This document shows positions 34,024 through 41,759 of a stretch of 64,000 nucleotides of DNA, one piece after another. The translations under genes were made by a program, and so were the position numbers. Position 1 is the stretch's first letter, and each line of letters begins with the position of its first letter. The stretch comes from Halalkalibacter sp. APA_J-10(15) (lineage in GTDB: Bacteria > Bacillota > Bacilli > Bacillales > Bacillaceae_D): assembly GCF_023017105.1 (NCBI RefSeq), contig NZ_JALKEV010000011.1:62001-126000 (forward strand), written 5' to 3'. The notes under the pieces were generated by a model. That model was not told where the DNA came from. It was given only the letters and a program-made list of their open reading frames with translations, and did no database searches.

Positions 34024-36060
34024 TTATTTAATTTTAATGATGTCACTGTCATTACGACTCACACTTTTTCCTGCGAGCACATTAACGGATTGTCCTTCAG
34101 CTAAATTCGTGAAAACAATCGGTGTGATCGTAGAAGTTGCATGTTCCCCAATGTAACCAAGGTCGAATTTTAGAAGCTCTTGCCCTTGTGTAATCGTGTC
34201 ACCTTCTGAAACGAGCGCATCAAAGCCCTCACCCTTCAAGTTCACTGTATCAAGACCAACATGAATTAAGATTTCTTGACCTGAATCAGCTAAAATACCA
34301 ATAGCATGCTTCGTTGGGAAGAAATTAATAATTTTACCGTTCACAGGTGAAACGACTAAGCCTTCTGATGGTACAATGGCAAAGCCGTCTCCCATCATTT
34401 TACCTGAGAACACTTGATCAGGAACTTCTGTAATCGGTAAAACATCCCCAGCAATAGGTGCATGGAACGACAGCTCCCCATTTGTAGTAGGTGTTGTTTC
34501 TTGTATCTTTTCTTCAACAGGTTGTTCCTCTTCAGGAGCAGGTGTACGTCCACTAATAATATTTTGCATTTGTGATTTAATTTGATCAGAACGAGGACCA
34601 AAGATCGCTTGAATGTTGTTACCCATTTGCATCACACCGGATGCACCGAGTTTCTTTAATGTATCTTTCTCCACTTTATTGACATCATCAACGCTAACGC
34701 GTAGACGAGTAATACAAGCGTCTAAGTTTGTTAAATTCTCTTTTCCGCCTAGTGCTTTTAATACTTCATATGGTAGTTCTGAAGTAGAGCTTGATGGCTT
34801 TTCTTCACTTTCTTCATCGTCTTCACGTCCTGGTGTCATTAAGTTAAACTTCTTAATGGCAAAGCGGAAGCCGAAGTAATAAATAACTGCAAATATTAAA
34901 CCAACTGGAATAACAAGCCACCAGTCTGTACGACCAGGTAAGACACCATAAAGTAAGAAGTCAATAACCCCACCTGAGAAGGTCATTCCAATTTTTACGT
35001 CAAGCATGTGCATAACCATAAAGGATAAACCTGCGAAAATCGTATGAATCGCAAATAATAATGGAGCAACGAATAAGAAACTGAATTCAAGTGGCTCTGT
35101 AATCCCTGTTAAGAAAGACGTTAAGGCTGCAGAAATCATAATACCAGCTACGACCTTCTTCTTCTCAGGACGTGCGCAATGATAGATCGCAAGTGCTGCT
35201 GCTGGCAGACCGAACATCATAAATGGAAACTTACCAGTCATAAATGTACCAGCCGTTAACTCTGCACCATCACGAATTTGATTAAAGAAAATTTGTTGAT
35301 CTCCACGTATTAGCTGACCAGCTGCATTTGTATATTGACCAAATTCAAACCAGAATGGTGAATAGAAAATGTGATGTAACCCGAATGGAATTAATGCACG
35401 TTCAATCACTCCGAAAATAAAAGCAGCTATCGTACGATTGGAATCGACCATTAAGTAAGAGATCGCGTTCATTCCTGTTTGCACAGAAGGCCAAACGAAA
35501 TGTAAGAGAACCCCAACGAAAAGGGCGAAAAACGCTGTTGCAATTGGAACAAAGCGCTTACCGGCAAAGAATCCAAGGTACGGTGGTAGCTCAATGTTGA
35601 AAAATTTGTTATACATATAGGAGCCTAGTAGACCGGCAATAACCCCACCGAATACTCCTGTTCCTAAAGTAGGAATACCGAGAATTAAACTATATTGTGG
35701 GTTTTCAGCATTAATCATGTCTGCATGAATACCACCCATAACACCCATCGTTACGTTAATAATCAAGTAACCGATAATGGCAGCAAGTCCAGCAACACCG
35801 TCTCCATTTGATAAACCAATCGCTACCCCAACAGCGAATAAAAGCGGAAGGTTATCAAAAACGATGGAACCAGCACTTTGCATGATGCTTGCTAGCATGA
35901 CAACCCAAGTTGCTTCAAGTGCAGGGATCGCAGATGTAATATCAGGGTTTTGCAAGGCATCACCAAATGCAAGCAGAATCCCTGCAGCTGGTAAAAGCGC
36001 TACTGGAAGCATAAGTGCTTTACCTACACGCTGTAATACGCCAAAAGACTTCTTAAACAT
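34024..36060 (-). CDS. ptsG: PTS glucose-specific EIICBA component
   Basis: 678 aa. EIIC (1-400) imports glucose; EIIB (about 430-515) carries the phospho-Cys in [16 protein letters not shown] (about 545-678) carries the phospho-His in [17 protein letters not shown]. The C-B-A order and length match B. subtilis PtsG (about 700 aa). GGAGG precedes ATG. The leader contains an antiterminator target and terminator, and glcT lies directly upstream. The EIIA part may also phosphorylate TreP, which lacks its own EIIA. GlcNAc permeases have the same order; GlcT adjacency favours glucose. Confidence 0.93.
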   Translation of the reverse strand: MFKKSFGVLQRVGKALMLPVALLPAAGILLAFGDALQNPDITSAIPALEATWVVMLASIMQSAGSIVFDNLPLLFAVGVAIGLSNGDGVAGLAAIIGYLIINVTMGVMGGIHADMINAENPQYSLILGIPTLGTGVFGGVIAGLLGSYMYNKFFNIELPPYLGFFAGKRFVPIATAFFALFVGVLLHFVWPSVQTGMNAISYLMVDSNRTIAAFIFGVIERALIPFGLHHIFYSPFWFEFGQYTNAAGQLIRGDQQIFFNQIRDGAELTAGTFMTGKFPFMMFGLPAAALAIYHCARPEKKKVVAGIMISAALTSFLTGITEPLEFSFLFVAPLLFAIHTIFAGLSFMVMHMLDVKIGMTFSGGVIDFLLYGVLPGRTDWWLVIPVGLIFAVIYYFGFRFAIKKFNLMTPGREDDEESEEKPSSSTSELPYEVLKALGGKENLTNLDACITRLRVSVDDVNKVEKDTLKKLGASGVMQMGNNIQAIFGPRSDQIKSQMQNIISGRTPAPEEEQPVEEKIQETTPTTNGELSFHAPIAGDVLPITEVPDQVFSGKMMGDGFAIVPSEGLVVSPVNGKIINFFPTKHAIGILADSGQEILIHVGLDTVNLKGEGFDALVSEGDTITQGQELLKFDLGYIGEHATSTITPIVFTNLAEGQSVNVLAGKSVSRNDSDIIKIK

Positions 36061-36102
36061 ATAATTTCCTCCTTAATAAATAGTTTGATGAAGACGACAC
36101 AA

Positions 36103-36200
36103 CACAAAAAAGACATGAGTGAAAAGAGGTATCACAAATGATATAGGATAACATTATTGTCTCCTAATCATTGTGAATTACTCTCTTTTCTCTCATGCCT
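36103..36200 (-). terminator. Leader terminator of ptsG
   Basis: Read on the minus strand, GGCATGAGAGAAAAGAG pairs with CTCTTTTCACTCATGTC over about 16 bp and is followed by TTTTTTGTG. An internal hairpin TCACAATGAT/ATCATTTGTGA fills the loop. It would stop transcription before ptsG unless antiterminated. Confidence 0.85.
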
Positions 36201-36217
36201 GCATGACCAGTCACACG
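36193..36217 (-). promoter_or_regulatory. Ribonucleic antiterminator (RAT) for GlcT
   Basis: Minus-strand GTGACTGGTCATGCAGGCAT resembles the GTTACTG...CAGGCATGAG arrangement of BglG/SacY-family targets and overlaps the 5' arm (GGCATGAG) of the ptsG leader terminator. GlcT bound here would block terminator formation, so PtsG is made when glucose drains phosphate from the PTS. Confidence 0.7.
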
Positions 36218-36242
36218 GTAAAAAGAATAGTAAAAAATGACA

Positions 36243-37073
36243 TTATTTTTTAGCTAGACGCTGAAGATGTAATGTTAAGTAAACAGCTTCAGCATCAGGG
36301 ACATCGCGGTGCAATGTTTGCTGCATAATCTTCATCAATTTCCAAGAAAGATTGTAGCATATTGGATATTCTTCTTGCAACACTCTTTTTAAAGATTCTT
36401 GATTATCGATGTAATTTTCCTTTTCGATTCGTTCAATGACATGATGAAGATGACGTACTAATCGTAAATAATTAATGTCTTGACGATCAATCGAAATCGA
36501 TAAGACATTTTCGATAATTTGGACTAACTCACCAATTAATCGTGTATGCTTATTGACTTCAGATAGTGAACGGTTCGACAAGGCGCTATGAATATGCAAA
36601 GTAACAAAGCCAATTTCTCCACGTGGAATGTGAATGTTGAGTGACTCATTCAAATATTCGATTAATTCACTTGCAACCGCATATTCCTTCGGATAAGCGA
36701 GCTCCGTTTCTGTAAGAAAGGGATTTGAAATATCAAGACCTTGCTTAACACGCTTCACTGCATAGAATAAGTGATCGGTTAAGGCGATATGGATATGTTC
36801 ATGGAGCTTGATGGAGAAGCGCTTTTCGATTAAATGAATCATATCATCCATTAAACCGATAAAACCTTCATCAACATAATCAAGTAGCTGTTTATACTGC
36901 TCTTGTTCTTTTGCTTCTTTTAAAATAAAAAATTTCTCTGCTTCTTCCTCTGATACCGTCTCACCACTTTTTTTACCAAAGCCAATCCCTTTACCGATAA
37001 GAACGACTTCTCCATATTTAGAATCTGTGGCTACGAGGACATTGTTATTTAATGATTTTTTGACGGAGAGCAT
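36243..37073 (-). CDS. glcT: Transcription antiterminator GlcT (BglG family)
   Basis: 276 aa. RNA-binding CAT domain (1-60: VKKSLNNNVLVAT...GEVVLIGKGIGFGKKSG) and two PTS-regulation domains (about 65-170 and 172-276). Conserved PRD histidines are visible (LTDHLFYAVKR, VTLHIHSAL, RLVRHLHHVIERI, LTLHLQRL). It lies immediately upstream of ptsG on the same strand, with a RAT and terminator between. Family role: RNA-binding antitermination of ptsG, inhibited by EIIGlc-dependent phosphorylation. Confidence 0.94.
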   Translation of the reverse strand: MLSVKKSLNNNVLVATDSKYGEVVLIGKGIGFGKKSGETVSEEEAEKFFILKEAKEQEQYKQLLDYVDEGFIGLMDDMIHLIEKRFSIKLHEHIHIALTDHLFYAVKRVKQGLDISNPFLTETELAYPKEYAVASELIEYLNESLNIHIPRGEIGFVTLHIHSALSNRSLSEVNKHTRLIGELVQIIENVLSISIDRQDINYLRLVRHLHHVIERIEKENYIDNQESLKRVLQEEYPICYNLSWKLMKIMQQTLHRDVPDAEAVYLTLHLQRLAKK

Positions 37074-37141
37074 GACTAACCTCCCATCTTATTAAGATTT
37101 TCTTTGTAAGTCTTTTTATTCGTACAATTGACACTCATTCT

Positions 37142-37170
37142 ATCATAGCGAGATTGCATGAAAGCGTCAA
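37142..37170 (-). promoter_or_regulatory. SigA promoter of glcT
   Basis: On the minus strand: -35 TTGACG (37165-37170), 17-nt spacer, -10 TATGAT (37142-37147), about 70 nt upstream of the glcT start. Confidence 0.75.
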
Positions 37171-37222
37171 TCATTGTATGTTGTCTATTTTTAGTAAGTG
37201 TGTATGGAAAAGGTGAATAATG

Positions 37223-37267
37223 GAGACCACTGGATAAATACTTAGCCTAAACTTATCCAGTGATCTC
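37223..37267. repeat. Long inverted repeat between divergent genes
   Basis: GAGACCACTGGATAA pairs with TTATCCAGTGATCTC (one mismatch) around 15 nt. No T-run on either side. It sits between glcT and the divergent small gene, so it is either a transcript stabiliser, a decayed terminator or a protein-binding palindrome. Confidence 0.6.
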
Positions 37268-37394
37268 GAATGATGGACATATTGGTAACAGTATATAGAT
37301 CCGTGCTAATCGTCATCCTTTTGTCATGATGATGATCGTGGTATGATAGATATATAGAGAATAACTATTTTGAAAATGGGAGGGTATCATAAAC

Positions 37395-37712
37395 ATGGAG
37401 CAAGAACAATTACATTCTTATTTTGAACAACGCCTTCAAGCGGCAAAACGACAGTTTGAGAGAACGGTTGATTGTAAGCACACTGAGTTTGATGATCTCT
37501 ACCCATATATAACAGAACAGCCTCAATTCTTTTGGTATAAGCGCTATGTGGCATGGCAAGAGCTATTAACGCTTGTTGGTATGGCGAAGGATCTCAAGAT
37601 CAAATGGCAGCCTTTATTTATTGACAAGCAAATTGCCTTTGTTGAGGCTAGAGTCTTGGATGCAAAGGTGTTAGATGAATGGTTTGAAGAGCAAGAGGCA
37701 GAAGCGAAATAG
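37395..37712 (+). CDS. Small conserved-looking hypothetical protein
   Basis: 105 aa, soluble, helical and rich in Gln/Glu/Trp/Phe (QFFWYKRYVAWQELLTLVGMAKD). No family recognised. ATG has GGGAGGG about 9 nt upstream and a stem-loop follows the stop, so it is a real transcription unit. It ends in an acidic tail WFEEQEAEAK. Confidence 0.7.
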   Translation: MEQEQLHSYFEQRLQAAKRQFERTVDCKHTEFDDLYPYITEQPQFFWYKRYVAWQELLTLVGMAKDLKIKWQPLFIDKQIAFVEARVLDAKVLDEWFEEQEAEAK

Positions 37713-37718
37713 ACAAAG

Positions 37719-37758
37719 TACAACACGTGGGGCTTGGTAGCTTTACGTGTTGTTCTCG
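37719..37758 (+). terminator. Stem-loop after the small hypothetical gene
   Basis: CAACACGT pairs with ACGTGTTG around 16 nt and is followed by TTCTCGCTT, a weak T-run. Confidence 0.55.
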
Positions 37759-37877
37759 CTTAAGAAGATATGGTTAAGGTTTACAGATATAGTCGGCTCA
37801 TACGTGATAGTATGAAAGAACCCCACTTTCAGTTGTGCTCAAACTCATTGTAACGGTTACATACGCCCGCTAAAAAA

Positions 37878-37967
37878 TGATAAATGTCGCAGAAGTAAGT
37901 GAGGGAATAATTGAGGAAAATGTAGGCGGATTTGTAGTAAGAAAAGACGCTGTCGCGTTTTTCTTAT
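37878..37967. repeat. Structured repeat, family 2, copy 2
   Basis: ATAAATGTCGCAGAAGTAAG, then GGAAAATGTAGGCGGATTTG, then the hairpin TAAGAAAAGACGCTGTCGCG followed by TTTTTCTTA. The distal end supplies the stop codon region of the adjacent minus-strand gene and may act as its terminator. Confidence 0.65.
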
Positions 37968-38215
37968 GACACGCTAATGTGAGAATCGGTATGATCGTAA
38001 ATGCCGTTGATTTTTTCTCCGGTATCTTCTTCAATTTCTTTATTCGTTGGGACGGAGTCATAGCTTTCAACAATGGTGAAGGTTTTCAAGCAGACTAAGT
38101 GATAAGGAAAACGTTCACCTTTATCTTCAATGATGGCATAAAGGTGATTGTCTTTCGTGCTAATTAAATCTCCAGCCTCTTGAACAGTACGCTTACGATT
38201 AATACTTATATTCAT
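37964..38215 (-). CDS. Small hypothetical protein
   Basis: 83 aa from the ATG at 38215, 7 nt after AGAGGTG; ATGs further upstream overlap that site. Sequence NISINRKRTVQEAGDLISTKDNHLYAIIEDKG suggests a small beta-rich soluble domain. No membrane segment or cysteine pair. Family not recognised. Its stop codon lies inside the hairpin of a family-2 repeat, so the original C-terminus may have been altered by that element. Confidence 0.65.
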   Translation of the reverse strand: MNISINRKRTVQEAGDLISTKDNHLYAIIEDKGERFPYHLVCLKTFTIVESYDSVPTNKEIEEDTGEKINGIYDHTDSHISVS

Positions 38216-38310
38216 GCTCATCACCTCTTTTTAGAACCATTATTGGACAAAAGAGGCGATGATATACGTAAAATAAAGCAACGTTCATCTATTAGTGCAA
38301 CATTTGAAGC

Positions 38311-38445
38311 TTAACGATTTTTCTTGTTCGCTTTGTTTGATCCGTTATCGACCATTTCGCTTGCTACTTCCTCGTTTAAAAGTGATTCTTTCGGTGTTTT
38401 ATTATTCGTTAAGGCTTTTTCTTTTTGTGGGTTGCGCTTTTTCAT
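38311..38445 (-). CDS. 44-codon basic/polar small protein
   Basis: ATG at 38445 with AAAGGAG 9 nt upstream; the product starts MKKRNPQKEKALTNN and ends NKANKKNR, very rich in Lys/Asn/Glu with no hydrophobic core. It has the size and composition of small spore-associated or disordered Bacillus proteins (Ssp/YfhD-like), but I cannot match it to a named family. It lies in the 300-bp gap between two other genes, where no other coding frame competes. Confidence 0.6.
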   Translation of the reverse strand: MKKRNPQKEKALTNNKTPKESLLNEEVASEMVDNGSNKANKKNR

Positions 38446-38528
38446 GAGTATATGCTCCTTTCTTTGTCAATTCGTTATTTCATTGTTACTATTTCATTAA
38501 CAACAAATCTTATTCATGAGGTGTTAAA

Positions 38529-39131
38529 TTGGCTAAAAAGAAATTTTATGTCGTTTGGAAAGGGCGTAAGACGGGGATTTTTACGTCGTGGATGGAATGT
38601 GAAGCACAGGTGAAAGGGTATGTCGGTGCTAAATTCAAATCTTACCCAACTAGAGAAGAAGCGGAGCGAGCACTGAAAGGTGAACAGGCGCAGAAGAAGA
38701 CAGCACAATGTGACGATGGTGAAATTGAATGGGATAGTATCTCCGTTGATGTTGGTTGTCGTGGGAACCCGGGTATCGTTGAATATAAAGGAGTCGATAC
38801 GAAAACAGGGGAAATTCTCTTTGCCCATGATGAAATAAAAATAGGGACAAATAATATGGGTGAATTTTTGGCGATTGTTCATGGTCTCGCTTATTTACAT
38901 AAGCAAGGAAGTCATAAAACCATTTATTCGGATTCTTTGACGGCGATTAAATGGGTGAAGCAAAAGAAAGCAAAGTCGACATTAGAAAGAAATCTACATA
39001 CTGAATACATTTGGTCATTGATGGACCGTGCCGAACATTGGCTACAAACGAATCAGTATGAGAATGAAATTAAGAAATGGCACACCGAGAAGTGGGGAGA
39101 AATTAAAGCTGATTATGGTAGAAAGAGTTAA
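38529..39131 (+). CDS. Ribonuclease HI with N-terminal viroplasmin domain
   Basis: Cleaves RNA in RNA/DNA hybrids. 200 aa from a TTG start (GAGGTG 5 nt upstream). Residues 1-50 form the viroplasmin-like hybrid-binding domain (KKFYVVWKGRKTGIFTSWMECEAQVKGYVGAKFKSY), followed by a polar linker and an RNase H domain with Asp74 (VDVGCRGNPG), Glu112 (MGEFLA), Asp135 (IYSDSLTAI) and Asp195 (KADYGRK): all four metal-binding acids are present. This architecture is common in Firmicutes type 1 RNase H paralogues. Confidence 0.9.
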   Translation: MAKKKFYVVWKGRKTGIFTSWMECEAQVKGYVGAKFKSYPTREEAERALKGEQAQKKTAQCDDGEIEWDSISVDVGCRGNPGIVEYKGVDTKTGEILFAHDEIKIGTNNMGEFLAIVHGLAYLHKQGSHKTIYSDSLTAIKWVKQKKAKSTLERNLHTEYIWSLMDRAEHWLQTNQYENEIKKWHTEKWGEIKADYGRKS

Positions 39132-39156
39132 TATAGACGGGAGTGAAGAGATAGCT

Positions 39157-40515
39157 ATGGAAACGGTCATTAATAGGCAAAAAGCATATTACATGAATGG
39201 AAGTACACGCTCTTTAACATTTCGATTAAATCAGTTAAAACAATTAAAGGAAGCGATAAAGGAATATGAGGAACAGTTGTTAGATGCGCTATTGCTTGAC
39301 TTAAATAAGCCGAAAGAAGAAGCATTCTTAACGGAATTTGCCCCGGTTTACCAAGAAATAACACATATCCTTACTCATTTATCAAAATGGATGCAGCCTA
39401 AAAAGGTCAAGACACCGATTACGCACAAAGGTTCGAAAAGTATCGTCTATTATGAACCTCATGGACTTTGCTTGATTATTGCCCCTTGGAATTATCCATT
39501 TCATTTAGCAATTGCACCTTTAATTGGAGCGATTGCCGGAGGAAATTGCGCAATTATCAAACCGTCAGAATTAACCCCACATACTTCAAAAGTCATTGCT
39601 GAAATGATTAGAACGTATTTTGATGATGAATATGTGACGGTGATTGAAGGAGATGTCGAGGTGAGTCGAGCTTTGTTAGAACAGCGCTTTGACCATATTT
39701 TCTTCACTGGAAGTACAAAGGTAGGCAAGATTGTGATGAAGGCTGCAGCTGAGCATGTAACTCCGGTAACACTTGAGCTTGGTGGGAAAAGTCCGGCCAT
39801 TGTCGACCGAAGTGCGAAGCTAGATTTGGCTGCTAAGAGGATTGCCTGGGGCAAGTTTTTGAATGCAGGTCAAACGTGTGTAGCACCTGATTATGTCCTC
39901 GTGCATGAAGAGGTGATGGATTCCTTTCTACCGCTTTTAAAAAAGCATACGAAGAAGCTATTTTCAAAACGTGTACGACAGAAGCGTTATCCAAAAATCG
40001 TGAGTGAGCGTCACTTGAAACGGTTAGTATCCTTCTTGGAAGATGGTGAAATCGTAGTAGGTGGAGAAGTTGATGTTGAAAATGATCTATTATCGCCAAC
40101 GATTTTAACGAATGTGGCATGGGATGCGTCTATTATGCAAGAAGAGATATTCGGTCCTATATTACCGATATTTTCATACACTACAACTGAGGACTGTATG
40201 GAAAAGGCCAATCGTAATCCTAATCCATTAGCTCTATATGTCTTCTCAGAAACGAAGGAATTCCAGGAGATGATTACGCAACAAATTCCATTTGGTGGAG
40301 GCTGTATCAATGATACAATTATGCATTTAGCTACACCACACTTACCTTTTGGTGGTAAAGGTGAAAGTGGAATCGGAGCTTACCACGGCTATGATAGCTT
40401 TTTAACCTTTACGACGAAAAAGAGTTTGCTGAAGCAGGCCACAAACTTTGATATTCCATTTCGCTATAAGCAAGGCTCGGTCCTATTATCTCTATTAAGA
40501 AATTTTGTGAAATAA
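39157..40515 (+). CDS. Aldehyde dehydrogenase (class 3-like, YwdH type)
   Basis: Oxidises aldehydes with NAD(P)+. 452 aa from ATG 39157 (METVINRQKAYYMNG); a longer frame to 39028 overlaps the RNase H gene and is rejected. Catalytic features: Asn in APWNYPFHLA, Glu in VTLELGGKSPAIVD, Cys in KFLNAGQTCVAPD. The short length, without the extended N-terminus of class 1/2 enzymes, fits the membrane/fatty-aldehyde class 3 group to which YwdH belongs. Cytoplasmic, 25 nt after RNase H and possibly co-transcribed. Confidence 0.92.
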   Translation: METVINRQKAYYMNGSTRSLTFRLNQLKQLKEAIKEYEEQLLDALLLDLNKPKEEAFLTEFAPVYQEITHILTHLSKWMQPKKVKTPITHKGSKSIVYYEPHGLCLIIAPWNYPFHLAIAPLIGAIAGGNCAIIKPSELTPHTSKVIAEMIRTYFDDEYVTVIEGDVEVSRALLEQRFDHIFFTGSTKVGKIVMKAAAEHVTPVTLELGGKSPAIVDRSAKLDLAAKRIAWGKFLNAGQTCVAPDYVLVHEEVMDSFLPLLKKHTKKLFSKRVRQKRYPKIVSERHLKRLVSFLEDGEIVVGGEVDVENDLLSPTILTNVAWDASIMQEEIFGPILPIFSYTTTEDCMEKANRNPNPLALYVFSETKEFQEMITQQIPFGGGCINDTIMHLATPHLPFGGKGESGIGAYHGYDSFLTFTTKKSLLKQATNFDIPFRYKQGSVLLSLLRNFVK

Positions 40516-40670
40516 AGCGTTTATTCTTAATTAAGTAGTTTATGGATTTCTAATTGAGAATAGATTACAGGTGTTAGAAAGGGAGCTGAGCCGGTTTGTT
40601 AAGCAATGATAGATGCATGATTGAGTTCTTTAAAAAGATCCCCCCTAATTATAACTATTTTAAATAAAAG

Positions 40671-40730
40671 TTGACAGTTAAAAATAGGTTATATATAATG
40701 ATAAATATAATCAAATGATAATAATTATAA
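40671..40730 (+). promoter_or_regulatory. Near-consensus promoter with PerR/Fur-type box
   Basis: -35 TTGACA (40671-40676), 17-nt spacer, -10 TATAAT (40694-40699). Downstream, TGATAATAATTATAA (40716-40730) differs at only one position from each of two consensus boxes: TGATAATNATTATCA (Fur) and TTATAATNATTATAA (PerR). The downstream gene is catalase-related, so peroxide control by PerR is favoured. Confidence 0.75.
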
Positions 40731-40804
40731 ATAATTCGTTTTTATGTAGGTTTATGTCGAGAGTGATGAACTAGTTGAAATGAAGGTATAAGGGGGATTT
40801 CGTC

Positions 40805-41119
40805 ATGAGTAATCAATTAAATGGTGATAAGAAAGGCTCTGTAGTGCTAGAGGGGTATCCGTTAATGAAGCAGCTTGCTAGTCAACAAATAGCGAAAGAG
40901 GAGGACTTCAAGCAAGCAAGGGATATTTACCGAAAGTACACGAAGGAGCAGCAGGATATCCTTGTGACTAACGTAGTTTCGGAGCTTTCACAAGTAGAGG
41001 AGCGAACTCGGTTAATCGCAATTTGTAATTTTTATCGTGCGGATGAACAGTTAGGACAAAACTTAGCAGATCGTCTAGATGTGGACATTTCACCATATGT
41101 TGGCATGCTTAATGGCTAA
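40805..41119 (+). CDS. Stand-alone catalase-related domain protein
   Basis: 104 aa resembling the C-terminal catalase-related (immune-responsive) domain found at the end of heme catalases. The block DFKQARDIYRKYTKEQQDILVTNVV matches the usual D(F)xQAGxxYRxxxxxExxxLxxNI, and NFYRADEQLGQNLADRL matches HFYKADxEYGxxVAxxL. The heme-binding catalase core is absent, and the 289 bp upstream hold only a promoter, so this is a free-standing gene rather than the end of a broken catalase. GGTATAAGGGGG precedes ATG. It sits behind a PerR/Fur-type box. Function as an orphan domain is unknown; a partner in peroxide response is inferred. Confidence 0.78.
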   Translation: MSNQLNGDKKGSVVLEGYPLMKQLASQQIAKEEDFKQARDIYRKYTKEQQDILVTNVVSELSQVEERTRLIAICNFYRADEQLGQNLADRLDVDISPYVGMLNG

Positions 41120-41138
41120 CTGGATATAGATGGAGCAA

Positions 41139-41280
41139 GGGCACTGAAAAAGTTTGGTTTTTAACTTTTTTGGTGTCCTTTAAGTTATGCGCGAAATCGT
41201 TGCCTGTTTTGAAAGGCTTCATACGATTGGGTTTCTCGTATGAAGAGAGCAACAAGTGAAGCTATTACTAGTCAAATCAA
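41139..41280. repeat. Structured repeat, family 3, long copy
   Basis: GGCACTGAAAAAGTTTGG/AACTTTTTTGGTGTC hairpin, then CCTTTAAGTTATGCGCGAAA, GTTGCCTGTTTTGAAAGGC and a CATACGA/TCGTATG stem. Tail resembles that of the copy at 19664-19765. A shorter relative (GCTGAAAAAGC...AACTTTTAAGGTG) lies at 41702-41740. It may terminate the catalase-related gene. Confidence 0.6.
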
Positions 41281-41388
41281 AGTACTTAAATACGTTGATC
41301 TATCCTTTTTCAGTGGAACAATGTCTTTAGTGTAATGGACTGAAGACACTGTTTTTTACGTGAGGCTTTTAAAACATGCTGAGCTGGT

Positions 41389-41580
41389 TTATCCAAGAAA
41401 GATCAATGACATTTGATGTGCTAGACATTTCACTATTATAGAGCTCTGAGTAGCCACAGTTTGTGCAATATACAACGATGTTATGTTGAAATGTCTAACA
41501 TTTTAGACAGCTGTTCCAGTTGTAGTTATTTCCCCTTTGTTTTCGGTATGTCCGCATTTGATACATCTATTATTTTCCAT
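41389..41580 (-). pseudogene. Decayed zinc-ribbon nucleic-acid-binding-like gene
   Basis: On the minus strand, ATG 41580 with GGAGG upstream starts MENNRCIKCGHTENKGEI and stops after 25 codons. A second frame continues KMLDIS, and a third frame gives FQHNIVVYCTNCGYSELYN and SNVIDL, followed by a frame-shifted ancestral end GGATAA. Both CxxC pairs (CIKC, CTNC) of a small zinc ribbon are present but split over three frames, implying at least three indels. Intact homologues of about 70 aa are common in Firmicutes. Considered inactive. Confidence 0.72.
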
Positions 41581-41759
41581 CTAATTCCTCCGTAATCTTG
41601 TTAATTAGTATATGAGGATCGGACTTTGTACGTATCATTCCTCGTTGTGAAGGTGATAGAATGAACGATATTGAAATAGACTACTAGTAAAATAAAGGGT
41701 CGCTGAAAAAGCTTGGTTATTAACTTTTAAGGTGCCTCAAATTAGGAAAGGGGAGTTGT

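Noticed and set aside
39028-39156. Upstream extension of the aldehyde dehydrogenase frame
   Set aside because: It overlaps the RNase HI coding region in another frame and has no ribosome binding site; ATG 39157 fits the family start.
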